This document shows positions 33,173 through 43,118 of a stretch of 64,000 bases of DNA, piece after piece. Made by a program: the position numbers and the translations under genes. The number at the start of each line of letters is the position of its first letter. Within the stretch, counting starts at the first letter, position 1. Source of the DNA: Cladocopium goreaui (lineage: Eukaryota; Sar; Dinophyceae; Suessiales; Symbiodiniaceae). Under the pieces are notes generated by a model. It was not told the DNA's origin and searched no databases. It saw nothing but the letters and a program-made list of their open reading frames with translations. Where the stretch lies: contig CAMXCT020002002.1 of NCBI GenBank assembly GCA_947184155.2, forward strand, positions 424,941 through 488,940, written 5' to 3'.

Positions 33173-36100
33173 TCAGGGGTCCTTTCGTCCAGCACGAACT
33201 GCGGCCAAAATGGCCTTTGCCAGTTCTTTGTTATACACACCGGTTGCTGTCCAGTTGACATCGTACATCCCTGCATGTTTCTCACACTCGCACCAACCAA
33301 AACGCCTTGTGAGCAAATTGCAAAAACCAGCTGACGCACTACAAAAGATAAGCACTTTACCGATAGGCAGTCCATTTGGTGCTTGCATACCGGTTTGACA
33401 TAAAAACACCTCAGCATCAAACTGCAAACCACATTGTTTCAGAACTCGTTTGGTCTCTTCGCGTTTCCATATGTTGTTGTTTCGGGGCAGTTCGAAAGAC
33501 CTCGAATTCCCAAGCAACAAATACTTAGAGACGTTCTCCATGATACCTTTCCATGACCTGTCTGCCTCTGATTCAATCGTTGCAGAAAAATTCTTGAGTG
33601 GCGACCCTGAGCTACAAGGAGTAGAAGCGTGCACATGCACCCAACGGTAGCCTAACTGTTGATGAACCTCCACAAACTCTTTCACCTTTTGAAACATGTC
33701 CGGAGTTTCCATTCGTTTGACTATACCGATATAGGGCATGCGTGCAACTTTGCAGGCTTCTCTCAAAGCTGAATTAGTCCCACAACAAACTTCCACAAAC
33801 GCAACATCTTGCTTGTGATCAACCCTACTGTTGATGAGCATGACATCACGAACTCTGTGCAGGTCTTGCATAGGCACTTCAGGAGTCTCAAACCCTAAGC
33901 TTGTGCGATGTCTCAGGAAATCTTTGGTCCCCAAACATTTGGTAAACAAATCTGCCACATTGTCCGTTCCGGCCCTGTGTTCAACCAAAAGTTCATTTGA
34001 GCTAATTTTAGCTTTCATCCAGGCCATACGGATTTCCACATGTCTACTTCGTTTGGGTATATCCTGTCCGACCAACAATTGCAAGGCTGAAGAGCTATCT
34101 GACTCCAGCAAGATTTGTGGCACATCTCCCTCTCTCATTTCACCAATCCCTGTGTAAACACGATGGCAAAAATTGCTAAACGCAACAGATTCTTGGGCAA
34201 CCATTTGCAGTGCATACAATTCTGCTTCACAAGAGGACAATGACACAGACTGCTGTTGTCTAGCCAATGACCTAACCAATGCACCTTCACAAAACACAAC
34301 TCCACCAGAAATTCCTTTTCTACCATTGAATCTGTATGGGGCAAACGTTGCATCAGAGAATGAATGCAAAATTGAATGTCTTGCAGGCCCAATCATCAAA
34401 TTCTCGTATTCTGGGGATGGTAACCTCAAACATGTTCCCACATCTTCAAACAGAAATCGCAACAAAGAACGAATGGCAGCTTCAGTGCCTTGGTTGGGCT
34501 TTGCTTGCTGACTTCCAATTAGACTGAGATATAGTTTCAGGTCGTGCCTAGACTGCGCCATCCACAGAAGCTTGCCAAGTGCTCGGCGAAATCGTGAATA
34601 TGCAGAGGGAGAGAGTTCTTGCAATTGATTCTTGTCGCCCATGGCCTTGTCCAAAATGCCGGCCACATCCGGCACCGATGCAGATCCTTTTGTGATGTTG
34701 AATTCAGTAAAGGTCGTATCCAAAAACTTCGGATCCACGCCAATTGTCAAAGAGTCGTCATCAATTCCACGATGCACATGCCTGCCAATGAAAATTAAAC
34801 GTCCACCTCCATGTCGTGCAGGAAGGATGATTCCGGTCTCCTTCAAGGGCACGGCTTTGCCAATTGCTTTCTCCACAATCTTCTCAGCTTTCTCAGATTG
34901 GCAACAAAGGAGTAGGTCGTCCACATATGCGACAAGCAGTGCAAGTTCTCCATTCACGACACCTTGATAAATGCATGGTTCGACCTCGTCAGAAGTCAAT
35001 CCAACACCACGGATGCTGTCACTCAGCAAATTCAGCCAGTGCAGCGATGCATCTCGAAGACCATTCAAGGCTTTATAGAGCAACAAGTAGGCTTGTGAGC
35101 CATCTGGCATAGAGACGGAGAGGGGCAGTTTCAGCACAATCACAAGTCCATGAGGAAGGGGTGAATGCATGAAGGCATGAGAAACATCAAGTCCTTTCAG
35201 TCGAAGAGCACGTTGGGCAGCAAGAGTGAGAACGAAATGCAGGCCCTCAATGCTTGGTGTTGGGCTCGAAATTCCCAGCTTTCGTGCACTAATTCCTTTA
35301 TTCAGGTCCTTTGCAACTATTCGGACTCTGACTCGTGATTCACTTTTGTATGCTGAAACCCATCTACTTGGAATCACACGCATGAGCGGGTGTTTCTTTT
35401 TCAATGCATCAACCTCTGCCTGTCCTATGACTCTACCAGCACCACATTTCTCTAAATTTCCAATTTCTTCTTTCATACCCTCAAAACCTAAGTCCACATC
35501 AAGTTGCATGAGCGAGCTGTCATCAATCACTTCATCTGGTTTCCATAGCAGCACTTCTGAACCACCAAGTTTCACCTTCACACACTGGTGATCCTTCCCA
35601 TGTGCAAACTTAATTGAATTAAGCTCGGCATCAAACAACTCAGGACTCGTGGCTCGTGCATTCTCTGGTCCTTGTTCCAAACACCATGCAACAGGTCCTA
35701 AGGCATGACATGCATTGTCCATGTGAAAAAGATCAAGAGTCATGGGTTCTTGAGTTCCAGCTGCACGTTCAGCAGCCATCTCATCCTCTAGATCTTGCAC
35801 AGACTGTTCTGCTTCTCTCTTCACGCCTGAACCTTCAGTGTCCATACTTAGACCAACCTCTCTTGAACCTGCGCCAACCGGAGTTGGGCCATTCTCAGTC
35901 TCAACCTCCATATCTTCATGCCTTACCTCAAGTCTCGGTCTTGCAACATTAGGCACAACATCTGGCATTTCAACGGGAGTTTCACTCGCCTCAAATGCAG
36001 CACGTTTTCTCTTACATTCAGCATTATGCCTAATTCCAGGTACATCCATTCCAGAATCACATGCAGGACACCGGGGTGTCTTTGGGAAAACACGCACATC

Positions 36101-36319
36101 TGACCTAGCAACATCTGGAGACGGAGACGGAGACTTTGGTGACACTTTCGGAGACGCTTTAGGCAATGCAGGTCCATCAGAAGTAGATGCACGAATTGGG
36201 TCTTGTCTGGCAATCTTCAATTCACCTGGCTTTCTCGGTTGAGATGGAGCTGACTCCACAGGTCTCTTCTTGGGCATAGGGGCTCGGAAGCCTGGATCAG
36301 GTTCTTTCATTTCTCGCAC
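33173..36319 (-). CDS. Copia reverse transcriptase-RNase H with C-terminal methyltransferase-like domain
   Basis: 1,048 codons opening at GTG 36319. A CPAC...H...C zinc-binding motif is near residue 85. The RT spans about 290-530: VAKDLNKGISARKLGISSPT, LKGLDVSHAFMHSPL (first catalytic Asp) and LLVAYVDDLLLCCQ (YVDD near residue 460). RNase H spans about 650-830: SFSDATFAPYRF, SSCEAELYALQMV, ESDSSSALQLL, KRSRHVEIRMAWMKAK. Residues about 840-1048 add AFVEVCCGTNSALREACKVA (SAM-pocket-like), VHVHASTPCSSGSPL (PC motif) and SFELPRNNNIW (ENV-like position), resembling a divergent C5-methyltransferase. The PC cysteine is present. It would copy the RNA into cDNA in the cytoplasmic particle. It is one base out of frame with the upstream ORF at the TAG/GTG overlap. 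Confidence 0.85.
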   Translation of the reverse strand: MREMKEPDPGFRAPMPKKRPVESAPSQPRKPGELKIARQDPIRASTSDGPALPKASPKVSPKSPSPSPDVARSDVRVFPKTPRCPACDSGMDVPGIRHNAECKRKRAAFEASETPVEMPDVVPNVARPRLEVRHEDMEVETENGPTPVGAGSREVGLSMDTEGSGVKREAEQSVQDLEDEMAAERAAGTQEPMTLDLFHMDNACHALGPVAWCLEQGPENARATSPELFDAELNSIKFAHGKDHQCVKVKLGGSEVLLWKPDEVIDDSSLMQLDVDLGFEGMKEEIGNLEKCGAGRVIGQAEVDALKKKHPLMRVIPSRWVSAYKSESRVRVRIVAKDLNKGISARKLGISSPTPSIEGLHFVLTLAAQRALRLKGLDVSHAFMHSPLPHGLVIVLKLPLSVSMPDGSQAYLLLYKALNGLRDASLHWLNLLSDSIRGVGLTSDEVEPCIYQGVVNGELALLVAYVDDLLLCCQSEKAEKIVEKAIGKAVPLKETGIILPARHGGGRLIFIGRHVHRGIDDDSLTIGVDPKFLDTTFTEFNITKGSASVPDVAGILDKAMGDKNQLQELSPSAYSRFRRALGKLLWMAQSRHDLKLYLSLIGSQQAKPNQGTEAAIRSLLRFLFEDVGTCLRLPSPEYENLMIGPARHSILHSFSDATFAPYRFNGRKGISGGVVFCEGALVRSLARQQQSVSLSSCEAELYALQMVAQESVAFSNFCHRVYTGIGEMREGDVPQILLESDSSSALQLLVGQDIPKRSRHVEIRMAWMKAKISSNELLVEHRAGTDNVADLFTKCLGTKDFLRHRTSLGFETPEVPMQDLHRVRDVMLINSRVDHKQDVAFVEVCCGTNSALREACKVARMPYIGIVKRMETPDMFQKVKEFVEVHQQLGYRWVHVHASTPCSSGSPLKNFSATIESEADRSWKGIMENVSKYLLLGNSRSFELPRNNNIWKREETKRVLKQCGLQFDAEVFLCQTGMQAPNGLPIGKVLIFCSASAGFCNLLTRRFGWCECEKHAGMYDVNWTATGVYNKELAKAILAAVRAGRKDP

Positions 36320-36579
36320 TAATCACCTGGAGCACCATCTGGATACTCAACAACATCATCATGCATAGGTTGCTCAACATTGGCATCAGGTAATCTTGGT
36401 CTTTCAACATTCGGGGCAGCCGGCTCAATGCGAATTCCTTCGCGTGCTGGCAATGGTTCTCCTTGAACTTGTCCACCTTCAATCTCAGAAAACAAGTGAT
36501 CACCAATGACTTGATTCCACACGATTGGTGTGATTGGCTTGACATTCCTTGCAACAAAGCGCTTCAGAACTAATTCACC
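36319..36579 (-). CDS. 3' continuation of copia gag-protease-integrase frame
   Basis: Once the 36580-45566 insertion is removed, codon D1462 of the upstream ORF is followed directly by GELVLKRFVARNVKPITPIV and continues in frame to TAG 36321-36319, ending EYPDGAPGD. This is the linker between integrase and RT. The stop overlaps the GTG of the RT frame (TAGTG). One missing T (GAT-TAG from GATTTAG) would fuse both frames, so it is probably a mutation, not a natural gene end. Confidence 0.8.
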   Translation of the reverse strand, partial: GELVLKRFVARNVKPITPIVWNQVIGDHLFSEIEGGQVQGEPLPAREGIRIEPAAPNVERPRLPDANVEQPMHDDVVEYPDGAPGD

Positions 36580-36954
36580 TTATCTCCACATTAGCAAATC
36601 GCAGCACAAGCCCGGCAAGGACATAGATACGATTTCTGGACAATCTTCTGACATGTTAGTTGATACGTGTATGTCTCATGTATATGTATAACTGTATATA
36701 ATTCGCCGCGCTATGTCGGGTTACGTCGTTGCGCCAACAGGTTCAGGACATCGAAAAAACAATAATCACTCAAAGGAACATGTACAACTGGCAGCAAACT
36801 CGACACAGCTGGGTTCACATTGTGAAATGATAGAACATGCAACATGTGAACTGTTCCAAATGATTCCAAACGGCAGCACCTTTTTTCATCGAGGACAATG
36901 GGGAAAAGTCTCAGGATTGTATGCTGGAAGCCCAGGGAGATGGGCTTTGGTTTC
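36580..36954. repeat. Split direct repeat A1 (375 bp)
   Basis: Starts TTATCTCCACATTAGC and is apparently identical to 37412-37786. It forms the left outer end of the element on the plus strand, that is its 3' end in coding orientation. A unique 74-bp spacer (36955-37028) separates it from B1. Confidence 0.9.
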
Positions 36955-37028
36955 AAGGCTACGTGTGAAACGTAGTTGTAAAAAATAAAAGGATTCATAA
37001 AAAGGGTGGGATCATGATTGGGCGGGAA

Positions 37029-37411
37029 TTTTTGTGAATCCTCATGAAAATGTTTGAGGAACCCTACCCACCCACACCTTGAATGGTAGAAGTTGCGGTA
37101 AGATATAACTTAACATCATGAAAGGTTGATGCAAGTGACGCAACAAATGATTTGGATTGATCACATTGTGATGACTGACTGAATTGGCAAAAAATGTGTA
37201 AACATTTCAACATGCCAAACACTTGATGTCACAGATGTTTGTGATTTAAGAGTTGTCTGAAGATACTTATGTCAGATCGAGTCAGACAATCTCTAGAGAA
37301 AATGCCAGATGCTTGAGCAGCTTTTTTGTGAGCTTCCGCTTACCGAGTAAGCAACACAAAAATTTGCTTGCTTTGGAAATAAGGCTTTCATCTTCTTCGA
37401 AGAGTTTCAGC
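37029..37411. repeat. Split direct repeat B1 (383 bp)
   Basis: Starts TTTTTGTGAATCCTCATG, ends AAGAGTTTCAGC, and matches 45184-45566 without visible differences. The B1/A2 junction AGTTTCAGC|TTATCTCCAC reproduces the join of the element's two outer ends, as expected if cDNA synthesis or recombination passes through a circle. Confidence 0.9.
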
Positions 37412-37786
37412 TTATCTCCACATTAGCAAATCGCAGCACAAGCCCGGCAAGGACATAGATACGATTTCTGGACAATCTTCTGACATGTTAGTTGATACGT
37501 GTATGTCTCATGTATATGTATAACTGTATATAATTCGCCGCGCTATGTCGGGTTACGTCGTTGCGCCAACAGGTTCAGGACATCGAAAAAACAATAATCA
37601 CTCAAAGGAACATGTACAACTGGCAGCAAACTCGACACAGCTGGGTTCACATTGTGAAATGATAGAACATGCAACATGTGAACTGTTCCAAATGATTCCA
37701 AACGGCAGCACCTTTTTTCATCGAGGACAATGGGGAAAAGTCTCAGGATTGTATGCTGGAAGCCCAGGGAGATGGGCTTTGGTTTC
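37412..37786. repeat. Split direct repeat A2 (375 bp)
   Basis: Second copy of A1, contiguous with B1. The RT-RNase H ORF terminates inside it at 37743. Confidence 0.9.
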
Positions 37787-40700
37787 CAGTACACCCGAAG
37801 CCACCCCCTGTTTCCTCAAAGTGTACTGGAAGTTGGATCTTGGTTCTGCTGCAGTTCTTCAAGAGAGGATCGCTAAAGTCTAAGCGTGAAGGTTTGTCAG
37901 AAGGATTGCTATGGCTCGGTACTCGTCCGAACCATGATAGGACTCTCAAGCGGCTCTCAAGCTCGACAAATTTTTCAGTGAAAATTTTTGCAAATCGTGT
38001 CGCTCCGACACCTTGGACGTAGGCCGATCTGGCCGCGTCATTATCTAAATAAAATATCACAGGCGCTCCTGAAATGTAGTGGCTCCAGGCACTGATCGCT
38101 AGAAGTGGAGGAAGAACTTCTAGTTCATATATTGGATGCTGTGAATCAATCAATAGTTCTTCTGTCAGTGCACGAGATAGCTCTTCTCCAAAATATGATG
38201 TTGCCACACCGCAGGGGCTGATGAGTATACCACCCACCGTCGAAGGATGGTCAGATTCGGGTTCATAAGCTCCGTCAGTGAAAATGACCCAAGTGTTGCA
38301 CAAGGCTTTACTGATTTCCAGTGGTCGGCTGTCAACAAGCAAGCCTTGCAAACGTGCAAGAGCTCTTCGCAACTCCCCCGCCAAACGCAAGGATTTCTCT
38401 GTGGAGTGACAAGCAAGGGAGAGGGTTCTGACAGCGTGATTCATCTTTCTTCCAAAAACAAATGCATTAAACCATACAAGCCTACCATGCAAACGTTCAA
38501 GTTCTTTTGGCGTGGTGTTCGCCTTGTCCAGCAGGGCTCCAATCGCGGTCACCAGTTCAGACCTACGACTTTCAGTGTGTTGTAAACGGAAACTTCCGAT
38601 GCAAAGGTTCTTCAAGTCAAACTCAAGACCCAATGTCTTGAACTCTTCTTTGAACGGTGGCGCTTTGTCCCCTTCAGTTGCAAAATCAATGCCAAGCATG
38701 CGAAATAAAGACTCGATGTAAAATGTCACGTTATCCTCTTCAGTATCAGCGCATATAGCGATGTAGTCGTCGAAAAATGCCGACCAGATGATATCCAGCC
38801 CATGGTGTCCAATGTGCGCTATCGCATTTGAAACCCGGAGAAAACTTGTCACACTTCCAGTGGCCCCAAAAGGTAGGGCAGTTACCCCAAATAATCCATG
38901 GCCTCCAGCCGGGTTCTTGACACAAACTTGCAAGAAATCGCTGTGCCATTGGTCGACTCCAAACTGCTTGTAGGCCGAACGTAAGTCAAACGTTCTGCCC
39001 TTCATCTTTGGAAGGTCACCAGGTTGGTGATCATCAAGCAAAGTAGCAAGGTAAGCGCAGAGCTCATCCACTGCTTGCACTCGTAGTCTTTCTCGCATGC
39101 CATGGGTGTGATTTATTCTGCTGACGCTAAAATCGTCAATCATCCTGATCTTCGACTTCTGTTGCAAGCCAAAGCGTTTGGCAACAAAGCAGTTCTTCGA
39201 TGAAGAGGCTGGTTTCAGCCATCCCTTGTCAACTTCAGCCCACGTTTCGGCCCAGACGTGATCCGTGGTTTGGTCTGCAGGAGCTTCTTCAACTGACCTG
39301 ATGACCCGAGCATTTATGCCTGGTGCCATTTTGACAAGCTGTTCGACTGAGAGTTGTGGGCGACGAACATCAGGATCGAATACGCCAGTTTTAGGCGCCC
39401 ATCCAGTGAGCTTGAAACCTGATACTATATCATCAACTACTCCAACATCTGGATATTGCAAATCTGTCAGAATTTCTCTGAGCAGCAGGAGGCGTTTCCC
39501 TTTGAGGATCTTGCGCAAGTGCAGTGGCATTTGTTGATGTAGCCTTTCTTCGTCTGATCGTAGTTCCAAGGAACACTTCAACCATCTCTTCATAAAGGCA
39601 GCACGCTTGGCAAAGCGTCTCTCGGGCTTTCCATGCACCAAATCTTTCAACAACGCTCGCACAGTTGCTGGCACTTTCGCAACAACATCTCTAGGATGCC
39701 CTTTCGAAATGGCTTCTCTGATGAAGTCTTCTGGTTCTCTTGGAATACCAAAATGCAAAATCTCTCCAGCTTGACCATCAACCCAACTGTCATGTGCTGA
39801 AAGACCAGCCTCCTTTGCAGAATTGTCATCCCAGGAAATGCCCCCATTGGTGAGAGATCGATGACAAATTCTTGAACCTTTTGGTAGGTCTTGTAAAAAT
39901 TTTTGAATGACATGTTCGGAATTCAATGGAAAAAGTACAGAACGATAAGCTTGAAATTCAGAAACCAACGGCCTAAGGCGTTTGCCTCGGGGCTGTGTTG
40001 TAAAAATCTGTCTTTTTGCCACATTCGGATGTGTTTGCAGCTGCTCTGTCAAATCATTCGGAAAATGGAAATTGTGCTTGGACGCTTCTTCTTTGAGGAT
40101 GCAAGCTATACGGTGGCACAACAACTCTGGGTACGCAGCTTCGCCCGCCGTTGGAAAAACCTGTTTGCCAGTTTCATCGATGTAAGGTGCCCAGCTGGCG
40201 TGTTGATGTTGCTGGTCGCACAATAAATGCAATGATTCAAACATGTCTCGCTCCAGTTCACGAGGATTGCAACTCAACCAGTGTGTGAATTTGTTACGTT
40301 TCCCTCCATGCATGCAGTGCTGAAACTCACAAATATGAAACCGAGGCAAACCATCCAGAAACTCACGCACAAAAGAACACTTCCAGAAAAGTGAGTTCTT
40401 TGGGTTTTCAATACTGATGCTAATGTTCAAAGAAATCACAAACTTCGCCAAAGTCAACATTGCAATATAACTTTTGTTGGCAGCAATGACCCTTGCTTTA
40501 TTTTGCTCGCTCAGCCCTGGCAGACCGTCTGGAAATGCGTCTGACCTCAAGGGTGGCGGTCCAGGCGCTTTTTCACGTGCCCTGGAAGCTGTTCCGCAAC
40601 TAGGTGCGAAATGCACATGCAACAGCTCTTCCGTTTCAGCCTCGATGTATTGCAAAAGTAGTGCAAGGTCCTCTGAGTTGGTGACATCGCACTTGTAAAT

Positions 40701-41021
40701 AGCAAAATTTTCTGCCCTTGTTTCATCTTTGTCAACTGCCGTCACTCTGAAGCCAGCATCTCTACACGCTCGAGAAAGTCGGCAGCTGCCGGAAAAAATT
40801 TCCAAGACAAGGCAGGATCGCTTTGAATTCTGTGTAGGTGGCTCCTCGCTAACAAACTCAGTCGAGGGTCCAAAAAACTGCCCTGTGGAGGCGGTTGACT
40901 CACTTTGTTGTACAACGCAACCACCTTTCAACTCCTCGCCATGAGGTTTCGGCTTGGAGTCCAAGGCACCATGCATTGGTGTCTGATCCACTGAGTCCTG
41001 CGTACCCAACGGCTTGACCAT
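37743..41021 (-). CDS. Methyltransferase-like, reverse transcriptase and RNase H polyprotein
   Basis: 1,092 codons. Residues about 65-230 resemble a C5-methyltransferase: LVLEIFSGSCRLSRACRDAG (motif I-like), VTAVDKDETRAENFAIYKCD, HFAPSCGTASRAREK (in place of the catalytic PCQ loop) and SISIENPKNSLFW (ENP motif). RT spans about 560-830: IRMIDDFSVSRINHTHG, TFDLRSAYKQFGVDQW and WSAFFDDYIAICADTEEDNV (FDDY in place of YxDD). RNase H follows: VIFTDGAYEPE, YELEVLPPLLAI, FYLDNDAARSAYV. The methyltransferase lies before the RT, whereas classical DIRS elements carry theirs after RNase H. It reverse-transcribes the element RNA; methylation of element DNA is inference. The Pro of PCQ appears as PSC, so activity is uncertain. 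Confidence 0.85.
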   Translation of the reverse strand: MVKPLGTQDSVDQTPMHGALDSKPKPHGEELKGGCVVQQSESTASTGQFFGPSTEFVSEEPPTQNSKRSCLVLEIFSGSCRLSRACRDAGFRVTAVDKDETRAENFAIYKCDVTNSEDLALLLQYIEAETEELLHVHFAPSCGTASRAREKAPGPPPLRSDAFPDGLPGLSEQNKARVIAANKSYIAMLTLAKFVISLNISISIENPKNSLFWKCSFVREFLDGLPRFHICEFQHCMHGGKRNKFTHWLSCNPRELERDMFESLHLLCDQQHQHASWAPYIDETGKQVFPTAGEAAYPELLCHRIACILKEEASKHNFHFPNDLTEQLQTHPNVAKRQIFTTQPRGKRLRPLVSEFQAYRSVLFPLNSEHVIQKFLQDLPKGSRICHRSLTNGGISWDDNSAKEAGLSAHDSWVDGQAGEILHFGIPREPEDFIREAISKGHPRDVVAKVPATVRALLKDLVHGKPERRFAKRAAFMKRWLKCSLELRSDEERLHQQMPLHLRKILKGKRLLLLREILTDLQYPDVGVVDDIVSGFKLTGWAPKTGVFDPDVRRPQLSVEQLVKMAPGINARVIRSVEEAPADQTTDHVWAETWAEVDKGWLKPASSSKNCFVAKRFGLQQKSKIRMIDDFSVSRINHTHGMRERLRVQAVDELCAYLATLLDDHQPGDLPKMKGRTFDLRSAYKQFGVDQWHSDFLQVCVKNPAGGHGLFGVTALPFGATGSVTSFLRVSNAIAHIGHHGLDIIWSAFFDDYIAICADTEEDNVTFYIESLFRMLGIDFATEGDKAPPFKEEFKTLGLEFDLKNLCIGSFRLQHTESRRSELVTAIGALLDKANTTPKELERLHGRLVWFNAFVFGRKMNHAVRTLSLACHSTEKSLRLAGELRRALARLQGLLVDSRPLEISKALCNTWVIFTDGAYEPESDHPSTVGGILISPCGVATSYFGEELSRALTEELLIDSQHPIYELEVLPPLLAISAWSHYISGAPVIFYLDNDAARSAYVQGVGATRFAKIFTEKFVELESRLRVLSWFGRVPSHSNPSDKPSRLDFSDPLLKNCSRTKIQLPVHFEETGGGFGCTGNQSPSPWASSIQS

Positions 41022-41057
41022 GGGTCTGCAAGGACTGCGGCTGCGCTCTCTCGCCTG

Positions 41058-42269
41058 TCATGAGGCTTTTTCTCCATGGCAATCTGCAGCGCCATGGCCA
41101 GGCTTCAAACACTTCATACACGTGTGATACCCCAAACGGCATCGACCATTCTTGGTCGCATTGCGGCATCCTTTTTTCATGTTCTTGTGCCAGCAAATGG
41201 GCTTTCCATCCTTGGTTTTCGTATGAAGTCCTTGCAACTCAGCTGGCACCTGACTTGGTGTTTTGGGTGTATCCACTTTCTGCTTTTTGTTGAAGTTGTT
41301 CTTGTTCGGAGATCCCTGCAAAGGCGCCCCAGCCGGCGCAGCTCTCTTCTCCATCCTCTGAATTGGAGTGAGGTGCACGTTGATCCTGGGATCATTCATC
41401 AAGCGACGCACTTCTTGGTCAAGTGGAGGATCCTGGTCTACCGATGCTGCCTTCAAAGATCCGGTGTGCTCTGCCGCAAGGAGGAGGAACAATTCCTGGT
41501 CTGCTCTCAGCAACTGGTCAATCGATATGGGATTGAAGTTCGGCACAGCGTCGGCCATGAGTGCCCTAAAGAGTTTGTTGCTCCACTCATTGTGGGTGTC
41601 CCATGACATAAGACCCACCAGGTCAAATGCCAACCCACGCCTTTGTAGGGCGTACATCAATCGCAATTCCGTCCCAATGTCAACAGAAGCCAAAATTGGA
41701 TTGGCGACAGCTTTCAAGGCTCCCTGTTCGATGGTAACCAGTTGCTTTTGTTTCGTCTTTGCATCCTGTTGTATTTCTTGATCTCTGGACCCGCACTTCG
41801 ATGGTGCCAAGTACACCAAGGATCCATTTTCCACCATCTGAAAGCACGCGTCAATTAGCGCGTGTGACGCTTGTTGCTCATGCCGATGGCTAATGCCTGT
41901 GATCTTCGCCTGCTGCACGGCCAGTCGCCGTTGTTTTTCCACGAATGGAAGACTTCGCCCAGGTTCAGAAAGGTCCTGGGCTGTTGAGTGTTGTTGTATG
42001 TCAACCATGACCAGGGTGACCGCCTCAAAGTGAATGCGCTTGACCACAGACAAGTCGGCCAAAGTGGCCGGTCCACCCATCAAACGGTCTGTGAACCTTT
42101 GCATTTCATCGTCAGCTGGCGCACTCTGCGGTGTTCCCACTGCAAAAGCTAATGTAGAGAAGGTTGTAATGCCAGCATCACTGAAGACATCATGCAGACC
42201 ATCATGCAACTCATTGCAGCGTTTCTCAAACGATGCTGCTGAGTCTACCAGGGCCATGTTTTGTCGCAC
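41058..42269 (-). CDS. Gag-like protein with zinc knuckle
   Basis: 403 codons, ending 36 bp upstream of the polyprotein start. The body is mainly helical with no obvious catalytic motif. The C-terminus carries a C-x8-C-x5-C-x3-H-like finger (CWHKNMKKGCRNATKNGRC, then LGYH) followed by a classic CCHC knuckle CMKCLKPGHGAADC. It is expected to bind element RNA in the particle. The compact spacing to the RT ORF and the element boundaries support one transcription unit with two or three ORFs. Confidence 0.8.
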   Translation of the reverse strand: MRQNMALVDSAASFEKRCNELHDGLHDVFSDAGITTFSTLAFAVGTPQSAPADDEMQRFTDRLMGGPATLADLSVVKRIHFEAVTLVMVDIQQHSTAQDLSEPGRSLPFVEKQRRLAVQQAKITGISHRHEQQASHALIDACFQMVENGSLVYLAPSKCGSRDQEIQQDAKTKQKQLVTIEQGALKAVANPILASVDIGTELRLMYALQRRGLAFDLVGLMSWDTHNEWSNKLFRALMADAVPNFNPISIDQLLRADQELFLLLAAEHTGSLKAASVDQDPPLDQEVRRLMNDPRINVHLTPIQRMEKRAAPAGAPLQGSPNKNNFNKKQKVDTPKTPSQVPAELQGLHTKTKDGKPICWHKNMKKGCRNATKNGRCRLGYHTCMKCLKPGHGAADCHGEKAS

Positions 42270-43118
42270 AGCGTGTACGATGGGTGCTAATCTGAAAGTC
42301 TTGTAAAATGAAGCATTTTTCTATGTGAGGTTTTTTTAAGAATTCTAATCACTCCAGAAAAGACCTTTGGGTTTTGAATCATAAATATTTTTTTTTACTG
42401 AACTAAGAAAGTTCAAGACGTCAAACGAATGATCAACTAAGATTACGCGACTGCAGGGTCCGACTAGTTTCGCGCGACAACAAAACAGTCTTATTGATGT
42501 CAGATAAATTCACCAACATTAGAGGCCCTTACTGTTGATAAATTTCTGTCTGCGTATGGCCCACTATGACCCACTATCATCTTATTGACGTCAGATAAAT
42601 TCATCAACATTAGAGGCCCTTACTGTTGATAAATTTCTGTCTGCGTATGGCCCACTATGACCCACTATCATTTCCCCTTTCCAAGGCGTGTGAAAAGAGT
42701 TGAATGTCTGGTCACAGCCTTTTGGCGTTAATTCATGACTTCGATGGAAACATGTTTCACATATCTTGTTGATGGCTTGTCTCCCCGGTTTATTTCCGTC
42801 AGCACTACAGTGCCTGAAAAAACGGTCCGAGCATGCGCAATGAGTTTCGAGTGATGTCCAAGTGTGTCAAAATGTCTAATCACAACTCAAACGTTCAGAA
42901 TGCAAAAATGTCCACAGGAATGAAGTGACAATCACAAAAAAATCAGTTTGGTTCAAAGTTTGGAGATGGTCACTGCCCATGATGCCTCCAGGAACCAATT
43001 GAATTTCACTTCACGTGTGGTCTTTGCTGAACTGTTTTTGAGAGTGCAACTGAGACACAAGGTTGACACCAACTTCACAAACTCATTTTTTGTCCACAAG
43101 CGCAAGTCGACAAGCAGT
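42270..43118 (-). other. Internal spacer of the YR element
   Basis: Non-coding stretch between the recombinase and Gag ORFs. It contains the duplicated 91-bp unit at 42489-42670 and may hold the 5' UTR, promoter or splice signals for the Gag/Pol ORFs; none was recognised. Confidence 0.45.
42489..42670. repeat. Two tandem 91-bp units with internal hairpin
   Basis: Units at 42489-42579 and 42580-42670 differ at about two positions. Each contains GATAAATTCA[C/T]CAACA and, 15-20 bp on, TGTTGATAAATTTC, which can pair as a stem. The position between recombinase and gag suggests a regulatory or replication-related structure (inference). Confidence 0.8.

Noticed and set aside
36711..36998. 95-codon minus ORF shared with 37543-37794
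   Set aside because: It lies in the A1/A2 direct repeats of the YR element; the second copy is in a different frame from the RT ORF that ends there, so it is a shadow of the repeat.
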